Positions 1 through 5,373 of a DNA stretch of 9,485 nucleotides are shown one piece after another; positions within the stretch are counted from its first letter, which is position 1, and each line of letters opens with the position of its first letter. The position numbers and the translations under genes are program-made. Source of the stretch: CAYSHJ01 sp964589725 (GTDB lineage: Bacteria > Planctomycetota > Planctomycetia > Planctomycetales > Planctomycetaceae). Where the stretch lies: NCBI GenBank assembly GCA_964589725.1, contig CAZPUJ010000130.1, positions 1 to 9,485 on the forward strand, written 5' to 3'. The notes under the pieces were generated by a model that saw nothing but the letters and a program-made list of their open reading frames with translations, did not search any database and was not told where the DNA came from.

Positions 1-291
1 CTGAGAATGCTGCCGCAAGCACAGCCGCGTCCGCGAGTCATCGGTTGGATGTGTGTGGCATACGCGCTGGCGGTCATTCCGGTCAGCCTCTTGCTGAAAG
101 ATGCGGCGTTGGCCGGGGATTTATTCGGCGTGATCGCGTTGCTGCTCGGCTTTGGCTATGTCGCGTTCGCCGTTCGATTTTTGTTGGACGAGTCGACTCG
201 CACAGCTCGTCAATTGGTTTGGGCTTCGTTGGTTTACCTGCCGGCGTTGTTGCTGGCGTTGACTTGGGATCATTGGAGATTGTTGAGCTAA
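1..291 (+). CDS. ctaB: Haem O synthase (protohaem IX farnesyltransferase), C-terminal end, partial
   Basis: This is the 3' end of a gene that enters from the left; the frame is open from base 1 and stops with TAA at 289-291. About 96 residues are visible, with three hydrophobic segments separated by short loops. The last part has the pattern of the CtaB/CyoE C-terminus: a basic stretch with a conserved Ala-Arg before a final helix containing Tyr-Leu-Pro, then a short Trp/Asp-containing tail. The family is an integral membrane UbiA-type prenyltransferase that adds a farnesyl group to haem B to make haem O, the precursor of haem A for cytochrome oxidase. The catalytic Asp-rich motifs lie upstream and cannot be checked. 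The assignment rests on this C-terminal pattern and on the oxidase subunit gene that follows. Element 1 (294-372) starts 2 nt after the stop codon. Confidence 0.8.
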   Translation: MRMLPQAQPRPRVIGWMCVAYALAVIPVSLLLKDAALAGDLFGVIALLLGFGYVAFAVRFLLDESTRTARQLVWASLVYLPALLLALTWDHWRLLS

Positions 292-293
292 TT

Positions 294-372
294 CGCTCGT
301 AGTGACCGGATTCATCCGGTTCATGTGGTTCGTCACGCACCTTCAACCGCATGAATGCGGTCACTACGAGCG
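294..372. repeat. Inverted-repeat element 1 (79 bp, cloverleaf-like)
   Basis: Two 28-bp arms (294-321 and 345-372) are inverted copies with only two differences, around a 23-nt centre. The outer stem 294-304 pairs perfectly with 362-372 (11 bp, CGCTCGTAGTG). Each arm also holds its own perfect hairpin: ACCGGAT/ATCCGGT with a 2-nt loop at 305-320, and ACCGCAT/ATGCGGT with a 2-nt loop at 346-361. The two differences between arms (G309 against G357, C316 against C350) are partners of each other inside these hairpins: 309 pairs 316 and 350 pairs 357. The element fills most of the gap between ctaB and the subunit III gene. It could be a mobile REPIN/MITE-like repeat, a processing site or an attenuator; the structure is certain, the role is not. 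Confidence 0.9.
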
Positions 373-385
373 TGGGAAAACAGGA

Positions 386-1444
386 ATGTCGCACTCACCT
401 GCTCATGGTCAAGCTGTTCCGCCCATCAAGATGGGGTTGGCGATTCCCAACTCCAAGCTGTGCATGTGGTTGTTTCTGGGCACCGAGATCATGTTCTTCA
501 CCGCGTTCATCGGCACGTACATCGTGCTGCGATTAGGCTCGAAGGGCTGGCCGACAGACACGAATGTGACGCACATCAAAGTGTTTTGGGGCGGGCTCAA
601 CACGTTCGTGCTGATCGCGTCGAGCTACCTTGTGGTCGTCGCGCACGAAGCGATGGGAAAGGGAAGTTTTCAGAAGGCCCGTAAGTATCTGATCGGGACG
701 TTTGCACTGGCGTGCGTGTTTCTGGGGATCAAGGCCTACGAATATGCTGGTAAGATCTCGCACGACATCCTGCCGGGCCGAATTGCAGAGAACGATTCGC
801 AGGCGATGAGGAAGTTGCTGAAAGAATCCGAATCCGCCGTGTCGCGGCAACTCAGCTCACTGGTCAGCCGATTGAACAGTCTGAAGGTGGAATATCGAAA
901 GCCCGATCCCGCCAACGACCACACCAAGCTACGTGCGATTATTCAAGACATGGCAGGAAAGAGGGACGAGAAGACTCACGAATGGGTTGGTGGCATGTTC
1001 ACCGTTGCGATCAACGATGCGTCGCGGCCAGAACCGGAACGCAAACGCATTCAGGATGCTCTGCCGGACTTTCAAAACTTCGTCGACATGGATGGAGAAT
1101 TTCGCGGGCTCAAGAAGGCGATTCAGGATGAGCAGACTCCGCTGCACGACGTCGAAGGCATGCTCAAGAGTCTTCAGGGCCACGAAAAGTGGGGTTCAGT
1201 TTTCGCGTCCGTGCGTGAGCCGCATCCGATTCTGTATGGCAACATCTTCGCCTCGTGCTACTTCTTAATGACCGGTTTCCATGCTTTGCACGTGATCGTG
1301 GGTATGATCCTGTTTGCGATTGTGTTGAAGCTAGGGATAAAGCTCGATCACACGTGGCGCGACTTCGTGGAGAACACGGGGCTGTATTGGCACTTCGTGG
1401 ACTTGGTGTGGATCTTCTTATTTCCGCTGCTGTACATCGTTTGA
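386..1444 (+). CDS. ctaE: Cytochrome c oxidase subunit III with a large extra loop
   Basis: The product is 352 residues and belongs to the COX3/CyoC family, the integral membrane subunit of haem-copper oxidases that stabilises subunit I. Five membrane helices fit the five-helix bacterial form: about residues 25-50 (with the family Glu in GTEIMFF, E34), 66-88, 103-120, 286-314 (FLMTGFHALHV, the family's Gly-Phe-His-x-x-His motif) and 328-351 (YWHFVDLVWI, another family hallmark). Between helix 3, which ends in a typical Glu-Tyr, and helix 4 lies an unusual hydrophilic stretch of about 150 residues (about 132-283); mitochondrial COX3 has only about 14 residues there. The ATG at 386 was chosen because the upstream in-frame GTG (302) lies inside repeat element 1 and would add a tail encoded by that repeat. 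The Shine-Dalgarno sequence is weak (GGGA at 374-377). The subunit IV gene follows after 41 nt. Confidence 0.92.
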   Translation: MSHSPAHGQAVPPIKMGLAIPNSKLCMWLFLGTEIMFFTAFIGTYIVLRLGSKGWPTDTNVTHIKVFWGGLNTFVLIASSYLVVVAHEAMGKGSFQKARKYLIGTFALACVFLGIKAYEYAGKISHDILPGRIAENDSQAMRKLLKESESAVSRQLSSLVSRLNSLKVEYRKPDPANDHTKLRAIIQDMAGKRDEKTHEWVGGMFTVAINDASRPEPERKRIQDALPDFQNFVDMDGEFRGLKKAIQDEQTPLHDVEGMLKSLQGHEKWGSVFASVREPHPILYGNIFASCYFLMTGFHALHVIVGMILFAIVLKLGIKLDHTWRDFVENTGLYWHFVDLVWIFLFPLLYIV

Positions 1445-1469
1445 GATTCATAATTTCAGATTTGAGATT
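1440..1469. repeat. Short direct repeat between the subunit III and IV genes
   Basis: The 9-mer TTTGAGATT occurs at 1440-1448 (overlapping the stop codon of subunit III) and again at 1461-1469, with 12 nt of AT-rich sequence between. It lies just upstream of the ribosome binding site of the next gene. The AT-rich character differs from the neighbouring coding sequence. No function can be assigned. Confidence 0.5.
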
Positions 1470-1485
1470 GGGAGGAAGGCCTGAG

Positions 1486-1899
1486 ATGCACGACCATCAT
1501 GCTCATGACGCGCATCAAGCGAATTACTTTCTGGTCTTCGCCGCACTCTGTGTGTTTACGCTGTTGTCGATCCTGGCAGACGTCGTGAACCTGCCATACG
1601 GCTTCAAGATTGTCGCCGTGCTGGCGGTGGCCACGTGCAAGGCGCTGTGCGTGATGGCGTGGTTCATGCACTTGAAGTTCGAGCGAGCTTGGAAGTACGT
1701 ATTACTGGCACCGACGGTCATTTTGGCGCTCGGTCTGCCGCTGGCATTGATGCCGGACGTCGGCGTGCATTACTACACACAAGAAGTCCCGCAGCTCGAC
1801 GACTATGAGGAGCATGAAGATCGGGAGCAGCAAGCGCGAGCTGGGAAGCACGGTGATGGCGCGGAGCCCTCTGGACCCAAAGGATCGGGCGGACATTAG
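1486..1899 (+). CDS. ctaF: Cytochrome c oxidase subunit IV (prokaryotic COX4 type)
   Basis: The product is 137 residues with three membrane helices: about residues 12-32, 36-62 and 66-86. Helix 2 ends in the family signature AWFMHLKFE, where the Phe-Met-His-Leu-Lys pattern is typical of the small subunit IV of aa3/caa3 oxidases (PF03626). The subunit has no redox centre; in related enzymes it helps subunit I assemble and stay stable. The start at 1486 has a purine-rich ribosome binding site, GGAGGAAGG at 1471-1479. The N-terminus is rich in histidine (H2, H4, H5, H7, H10). The C-terminus carries an acidic, then Gly/Lys/His-rich, soluble tail of about 45 residues that is longer than usual for this small family. 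The stop codon is 14 nt before the ABC ATPase gene, consistent with one transcript. Confidence 0.88.
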   Translation: MHDHHAHDAHQANYFLVFAALCVFTLLSILADVVNLPYGFKIVAVLAVATCKALCVMAWFMHLKFERAWKYVLLAPTVILALGLPLALMPDVGVHYYTQEVPQLDDYEEHEDREQQARAGKHGDGAEPSGPKGSGGH

Positions 1900-1913
1900 C
1901 CGCACTCCCTAAT

Positions 1914-2858
1914 ATGGTTGCCGAGGCCGCGATCTGTGTGGATGAACTGTCGCATAACTATGGCGAGCGACAGGCTCTCAAGGTGGTGACGTGCTCGATC
2001 GCGCGCGGTGAAATCTTCGGACTGCTCGGCCCAAACGGCGGTGGCAAGACGACCCTCTTTCGTGTGCTCAGCACGTTGTTGCCGGTGCAGTCGGGCCGCG
2101 TGAACGTCCTGGGATGGGATGCCGTCGAAAATCCGTCGGCGATTCGCATGCGAATCGGAGTGACGTTTCAGGCTCCTAGTCTCGACCGGCGGTTGACGGT
2201 GCGAGAGAACTTGGTGCATCAAGGGCATCTGTACGGATTGCATGGTCGGCCACTTATGGCTCGTATCAACGATCGGCTCGGCCGTCTGGGGCTGTCGGAC
2301 CGGATGCACGCGCGAGTCGATTCGCTGTCAGGTGGATTGCAGCGGCGAGCGGAAGTCGCCAAAGGTATGTTGCACGATCCGGAGTTGTTACTGCTCGACG
2401 AGCCGAGCACCGGGCTCGATCCGGGGGCACGGCATGATCTGTGGCGTTACTTACAACAACTTCGAGACGATGCGGGCGTGACGGTCGTGGTCACGACTCA
2501 CTTGATGGAAGAGGCGGAGAAATGCGATCGGCTGGGGTTGATTGATTGCGGGCGGTTGGTCGCGCTCGGAACTCCCGCCGAACTGCGAGCCGAAATCGGC
2601 GGCGACTGCCTGACGCTCCTGTCGCCCGATCCGCCGCGATTAGCTAAACGGATCGTCGAACGATTTGGCGTCACGCCACGCCAGCTTGGTTTGGCTCTGC
2701 GGATTGAACGGCAGCGAGGCCACGAACTTTTGAGCGAACTAGTCGAGGCATTTCCGGACGAGATCACCAGCGTGTCGCTCGGCAAGCCGTCGCTCGAAGA
2801 TGTGTTCATCGCGAAGACCGGACATCGATTTTGGGAAGACGAATTTGGAGTGCTGTGA
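1914..2858 (+). CDS. ABC transporter ATP-binding protein (ABC-2 exporter type)
   Basis: The product is 314 residues and is the ATPase of a two-component exporter of the DrrA/CcmA-like group. Motifs in order: Walker A GPNGGGKT (residues 39-46), Q-loop in TFQAPSLD, signature LSGGLQRR, Walker B LLLLDEPSTGLDP, and the switch histidine in VTTHLMEEAE. All are intact, so it should hydrolyse ATP. A C-terminal domain of about 90 residues ends with the usual SLEDVFIAKTG. The last five codons and the TGA (2841-2858) lie in the left arm of repeat element 2, so the extreme C-terminus is encoded by the repeat. No good Shine-Dalgarno precedes the ATG; translation may be coupled to subunit IV, 14 nt upstream. 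The partner permease follows. Substrate is unknown; the oxidase setting suggests copper, haem or assembly, but nothing in the sequence proves it. Confidence 0.9.
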   Translation: MVAEAAICVDELSHNYGERQALKVVTCSIARGEIFGLLGPNGGGKTTLFRVLSTLLPVQSGRVNVLGWDAVENPSAIRMRIGVTFQAPSLDRRLTVRENLVHQGHLYGLHGRPLMARINDRLGRLGLSDRMHARVDSLSGGLQRRAEVAKGMLHDPELLLLDEPSTGLDPGARHDLWRYLQQLRDDAGVTVVVTTHLMEEAEKCDRLGLIDCGRLVALGTPAELRAEIGGDCLTLLSPDPPRLAKRIVERFGVTPRQLGLALRIERQRGHELLSELVEAFPDEITSVSLGKPSLEDVFIAKTGHRFWEDEFGVL

Positions 2859-2968
2859 CTCGTCACAGCTTTCGTTTGCGGCGAAGCCGCTTTGGAATTA
2901 TCAAGCCGAGGAAAAGAAAGTGGCTCCGCCGCCAATGAAAGCGGTGACAAGTCACCGCACTCCAAATT
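2842..2968. repeat. Inverted-repeat element 2 (127 bp), spans the ATPase/permease junction
   Basis: The outer 32 bp (2842-2873 and 2937-2968) are inverted copies with three differences; weaker pairing continues inward to 2893/2917, leaving a 23-nt centre. The outer stem is AATTTGGAGT with ACTCCAAATT (10 bp). Each arm has a perfect 8-bp hairpin with a 2-nt loop: GCTGTGAC/GTCACAGC at 2852-2869 and GCGGTGAC/GTCACCGC at 2941-2958. Two of the three differences (T2854 and A2867 on the left against C2956 and G2943 on the right) are base-pair partners within their own hairpins; the third is in the loop. A further small hairpin, GCGGC/GCCGC, lies at 2878-2890. The element contains the stop codon of the ATPase and the candidate starts of the permease, so it has been incorporated into both reading frames. 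Confidence 0.9.
2908..2912 (+). promoter_or_regulatory. Ribosome binding site that decides the permease start
   Basis: GAGGA lies 7 nt before the in-frame GTG at 2920. The alternative ATG at 2935 has no purine-rich site at a usable distance. This favours GTG 2920 over ATG 2935, although both lie inside repeat element 2. The site itself is in the unpaired centre of that element. Confidence 0.45.
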
Positions 2969-3786
2969 TTTGGCTGCCGGTGTGGACGTTGACCTGGCGT
3001 GAGCTGTTGCGATTTTTTCGGCAGCGTACGCGAGTGGTCGGGGCGTTGGGGCAGCCGTTGATTTTTTGGGTGCTGTTTGGAGCGGGGTTGCATGGTTCCT
3101 TCGCCGCGCCTCAGTGGGCTCCAAGCGGCATGAGCTATCAAGAGTATTTCTTTCCCGGCGTGGCGGTGATGATCGTGCTTTTCACGGCGATCTTCTCGAC
3201 GATCTCGATCATCGAAGACCGTCGCGAGGGATTCTTGCAAGGCGTGCTGGTGGCTCCGGTGCCGCGCCTGGCGTTGGTGCTGGGCAAGCTCGCCGGCGGA
3301 ACGGTTCTCGCGTTGTTGCAGGCGACGCTGTTCTTGGTCGTCGGGCCGTTGTTGCAGTTTGTCGGGTTGGCACCCGCGCTGAATTGGCAAATGTCGCTGT
3401 TTTGTTGGCTGGGGATGATCGGCTTTTTGGCCTTGGTGGCTTTCGCGTTGACAGCACTCGGGTATTCTTTGGCTTGGTCGATGGATTCGACGCAGGGCTT
3501 TCACGCGATCATGAGCGTGTTCTTGATGCCGATGTGGCTATTGTCGGGATCATTCTTTCCGGTGCCGGATGCCGGTTGGTTGTCGTGGGTGATGCGGTTG
3601 AATCCGCTGACGTACGGAGTGGCCGGGTTGCGTCGGTTGATGACGCCGGGCTTGATCGACGTGGCGGCGAGTTCTTCGTTGCCAAGCCTGGCGACTTGCC
3701 TCTTCGCGACCGGTTTGTTTTGCCTCGTGATGGTCGTGCTCGCCGTCTGGTTGACTCAACGCAGGAGTGTGCTGCATGTCCGCTGA
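2920..3786 (+). CDS. ABC-2 type permease, partner of the upstream ATPase
   Basis: The product is 288 residues from GTG 2920 (283 from the alternative ATG 2935). It is a typical ABC-2 exporter membrane subunit with about six helices. The cytoplasmic N-terminus has the family pattern WRELLRFFRQRTR before helix 1. The conserved loop EDRREGFLQGVLVAPVPR follows helix 2 and is the ABC-2/DrrB signature that contacts the ATPase. Near the C-terminus are the usual SGSFFPVPD and LNPLTYGVAGLRR. Roughly the first 16 residues (2920-2968) are encoded by repeat element 2 and do not look like family sequence; the homologous part begins near 2969. The 3' end overlaps the SCO gene by 11 nt, so the pair is likely made together with the copper chaperone. 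Substrate is not predictable; copper, haem or another oxidase-assembly cargo is an inference from context only. Confidence 0.85.
   Translation: MAPPPMKAVTSHRTPNFWLPVWTLTWRELLRFFRQRTRVVGALGQPLIFWVLFGAGLHGSFAAPQWAPSGMSYQEYFFPGVAVMIVLFTAIFSTISIIEDRREGFLQGVLVAPVPRLALVLGKLAGGTVLALLQATLFLVVGPLLQFVGLAPALNWQMSLFCWLGMIGFLALVAFALTALGYSLAWSMDSTQGFHAIMSVFLMPMWLLSGSFFPVPDAGWLSWVMRLNPLTYGVAGLRRLMTPGLIDVAASSSLPSLATCLFATGLFCLVMVVLAVWLTQRRSVLHVR
3763..3767 (+). promoter_or_regulatory. Ribosome binding site of the SCO gene inside the permease gene
   Basis: AGGAG is 8 nt before ATG 3776. It rules out the in-frame ATG at 3767, which overlaps this site. Its position inside the permease reading frame, together with the 11-nt gene overlap, suggests translational coupling. 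Confidence 0.6.
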
Positions 3787-4618
3787 ACTTCATTCCTCTC
3801 CGGGCCAAGATTCTGGCGGCGCGACGAACAACACGGGCAATTCGCGGCGCAATTCGTTGCGCTGGCTTTTCGTCATCAATGGTCTGGTGTGCTGTATCCT
3901 GATCGGTGTGCTGGTCGCATTCGGCTTGCGTGGTAATCGTCCGACGGAAAACAGCGGCCGCGATGACGCTGTGGTCATCGACAAGGAAACCTTACTGCCG
4001 CTTGCCAAAGCGACGGACGCGATCGAAGACGATGACGACAACGGCAAACCGAAAGTCATAAAGTTCGAGGCCAAGTGGAGCGAGGACGGCATCGACGACT
4101 TCGAGTTCACCGAACGGAGTGGCCGGACGATTCGCAAAGCGGATTTGCTGGGGCGTCCGTGGGTAGTGAGCTTCATTTTCACGAACTGCGCCGGGCCTTG
4201 TTACAAGGTCACGTCGGCCATGCGGCAATTGCAGGACGAGTTTCTGAAAGACACTGACCTGCGATTGGTCACACTCTCCGTCGATCCTGAACGCGACACG
4301 CCGGAGGTACTCACGAAGTACGCGAACGGTTTCAAGGCCGAATTCGACAAGTGGTTCTTTCTGACCGGTGACAAGACGAAGATCTACAACTTGATCAACG
4401 GCAGCTTTCTGATGCCCGTGATGGAGGCCGAAGGGGAGGACCGCAAGCCAGGTTTCGAGATCATTCACACGACCAACATCCTGATGGTCGACGAGAAAGG
4501 TGTTGTGCAGGGAAAGTGGTCCTCGACCGATGAGGCTCAGTTCGATCAACTCCGTCGCGTGCTGCGGAAGCGACTGCGTCGAAGCGACGAAGATACGAAG
4601 AACGAGGAGAAACCGTGA
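3776..4618 (+). CDS. SCO1/SenC family copper chaperone for cytochrome c oxidase
   Basis: The product is 280 residues: a short cytoplasmic N-terminus, one membrane helix (about 30-51), an acidic linker with a run of Asp at about 84-88, then a thioredoxin-fold domain outside the cytoplasmic membrane. The copper site is complete: the CxxxC motif is CAGPC (C138 and C142), and the distal histidine is H231 in IIHTTNILMVDEKG. The family motif SVDPERDTPEVL is also present. SCO proteins bind copper through the two cysteines and the histidine and help build the CuA centre of subunit II, either by copper delivery or by reducing its cysteines. The family more often has a proline after the second Cys; here it is Tyr. 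The gene overlaps the permease by 11 nt at its start and the DUF420 gene by 4 nt (GTGA) at its end, so it sits in a tightly coupled operon with them. Confidence 0.93.
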   Translation: MSAELHSSPGQDSGGATNNTGNSRRNSLRWLFVINGLVCCILIGVLVAFGLRGNRPTENSGRDDAVVIDKETLLPLAKATDAIEDDDDNGKPKVIKFEAKWSEDGIDDFEFTERSGRTIRKADLLGRPWVVSFIFTNCAGPCYKVTSAMRQLQDEFLKDTDLRLVTLSVDPERDTPEVLTKYANGFKAEFDKWFFLTGDKTKIYNLINGSFLMPVMEAEGEDRKPGFEIIHTTNILMVDEKGVVQGKWSSTDEAQFDQLRRVLRKRLRRSDEDTKNEEKP

Positions 4619-5094
4619 ACCTGCCGAGTTGGGTGACTGCACTTCCGGCCGTGAACGCCACATTGAACGGAGTGGCAACGGCGTTGCTGGTCCGGGGACT
4701 GCTGTGCATTCGACAAGGCCAAAGAGATGCTCATCGCCGGACCATGCTGACGGCCTTTGGTGTTTCGATGGCGTTCTTGGCGTGTTACCTCACGTACCAC
4801 GCTGGCTTGCAGCATTACACGGGCAGCGGGTCGAAGAAGTTTGAGGGGACGGGATTCATTCGCCCGATCTATTTCACGATCTTGATCACCCACGTCGTGC
4901 TGGCGGCCTTCGTCCCGTTTCTGGCAGCGACGGCGATTTGGCTGGGACTGAAGGCGGATCGCTTGGAGAATCGCGGCCAGGTCGCGAACTGGGCGGCTCA
5001 CCGAAGAGTCGCGAAGATCACGTTTCCGGTGTGGTTGTACGTGTCGATCACGGGTGTCGTGATCTATCTGATCGGCTATCATTGGCCAACCTAA
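4615..5094 (+). CDS. DUF420 membrane protein (YozB/CtaM-like oxidase assembly factor)
   Basis: The product is 159 residues with four membrane helices: about residues 10-30, 42-60, 84-112 and 134-155. Histidines recur at the helix ends: TYHAGLQHY after helix 2, ITHVVLA in helix 3, AAHRR before helix 4 and GYHWP at the C-terminus. This matches the DUF420 family, whose Bacillus and Staphylococcus members (YozB/CtaM) have been linked to maturation of aa3-type oxidase; I recall this from general knowledge and the link for this protein is by family and context. The conserved histidines could bind copper or haem. The start is GTG 4615, which shares GTGA with the SCO stop codon; GAGGAG at 4604-4609, 5 nt upstream, is a strong ribosome binding site. 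Repeat element 3 begins 8 nt after the TAA. Confidence 0.85.
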   Translation: MNLPSWVTALPAVNATLNGVATALLVRGLLCIRQGQRDAHRRTMLTAFGVSMAFLACYLTYHAGLQHYTGSGSKKFEGTGFIRPIYFTILITHVVLAAFVPFLAATAIWLGLKADRLENRGQVANWAAHRRVAKITFPVWLYVSITGVVIYLIGYHWPT

Positions 5095-5244
5095 TTCCAA
5101 AACAAGCGACCCCACCGGGCTTGCCCCGGTGGCTCGCGGGATTTTGCACTACTCGGAATCACGCGAAACCAGCGGCGGAGTAGTGCAGAGTCCCGTAAAC
5201 CACTGGGGCAAGCCCAGTGGGGTCGCTTGATTGAGGCCTAATTC
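5090..5244. repeat. 8-bp direct repeats flanking element 3
   Basis: CCTAATTC occurs at 5090-5097 and again at 5237-5244, just outside element 3 (5103-5229). The left copy includes the TAA of the DUF420 gene. The copies sit 5 and 7 nt from the element ends. They could be a target-site duplication left by insertion, but the unequal spacing and short length leave chance possible. Confidence 0.4.
5103..5229. repeat. Inverted-repeat element 3 (127 bp, cloverleaf-like)
   Basis: Two 51-bp arms (5103-5153 and 5179-5229) are inverted copies with seven differences, around a 25-nt centre. The outer stem is CAAGCGACC with GGTCGCTTG (9 bp). Each arm has a perfect 8-bp hairpin with a 5-nt loop: CCACCGGG/CCCGGTGG at 5112-5132 and CCACTGGG/CCCAGTGG at 5200-5220. 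Within these stems the only two differences between arms (C5116 against A5216, G5128 against T5204) are partners inside each hairpin, so a C-G pair on the left is a T-A pair on the right. The inner stem GCACTACT/AGTAGTGC closes the centre. The remaining differences lie in the stretch between hairpin and inner stem. The element follows the DUF420 stop directly and could also attenuate transcription; unlike a simple terminator it has no U-tract. Confidence 0.92.
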
Positions 5245-5373
5245 GGGATGTGACAACGAACTGTGTGGAACTAGATTTGAACAGAAGGAAACGAAGGCCG
5301 CGAAGACGGCAAGATTGGCTGATTGGTGATCAAGGTTGATTCTTGTTCGGGCTTTTGTCTTGAGGATGCTGAG
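5245..5373. other. Intergenic region with a GAAG-rich stretch, no gene seen
   Basis: Together with element 3 this completes the 279-nt gap between the DUF420 gene and the small membrane protein gene. It holds a purine-rich tract at 5279-5307 with GAAG repeated several times. No convincing sigma70-type promoter, RNA gene or open frame with coding character was found. A promoter for the downstream gene could lie here, but I cannot place one. Confidence 0.5.

Noticed and set aside
2498..3124. Minus-strand open frame of 208 codons across the ATPase/permease junction
   Set aside because: It is antisense to two clear ABC genes, runs through repeat element 2 and has no family features; the repeat itself yields the plausible-looking peptide.
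3066..3902. Plus-strand open frame of 278 codons overlapping the permease and SCO genes in another frame
   Set aside because: The translation is rich in Arg, Ala and Gly with no membrane helices or motifs, whereas the overlapping frame encodes a full ABC-2 permease.
3992..4678. Minus-strand open frame of 228 codons opposite the SCO gene
   Set aside because: It is a shadow of the SCO reading frame, which has intact copper ligands; no motif or start site supports the antisense frame.
5103..5229. Element 3 as an ordinary Rho-independent terminator
   Set aside because: It has two inverted arms with separate hairpins over 127 bp and no T-tract after it. It may still affect transcription but does not fit the simple terminator form.
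294..5229. CRISPR array or tandem repeat array
   Set aside because: The three inverted repeats are far apart, differ in sequence and have no regular spacers.
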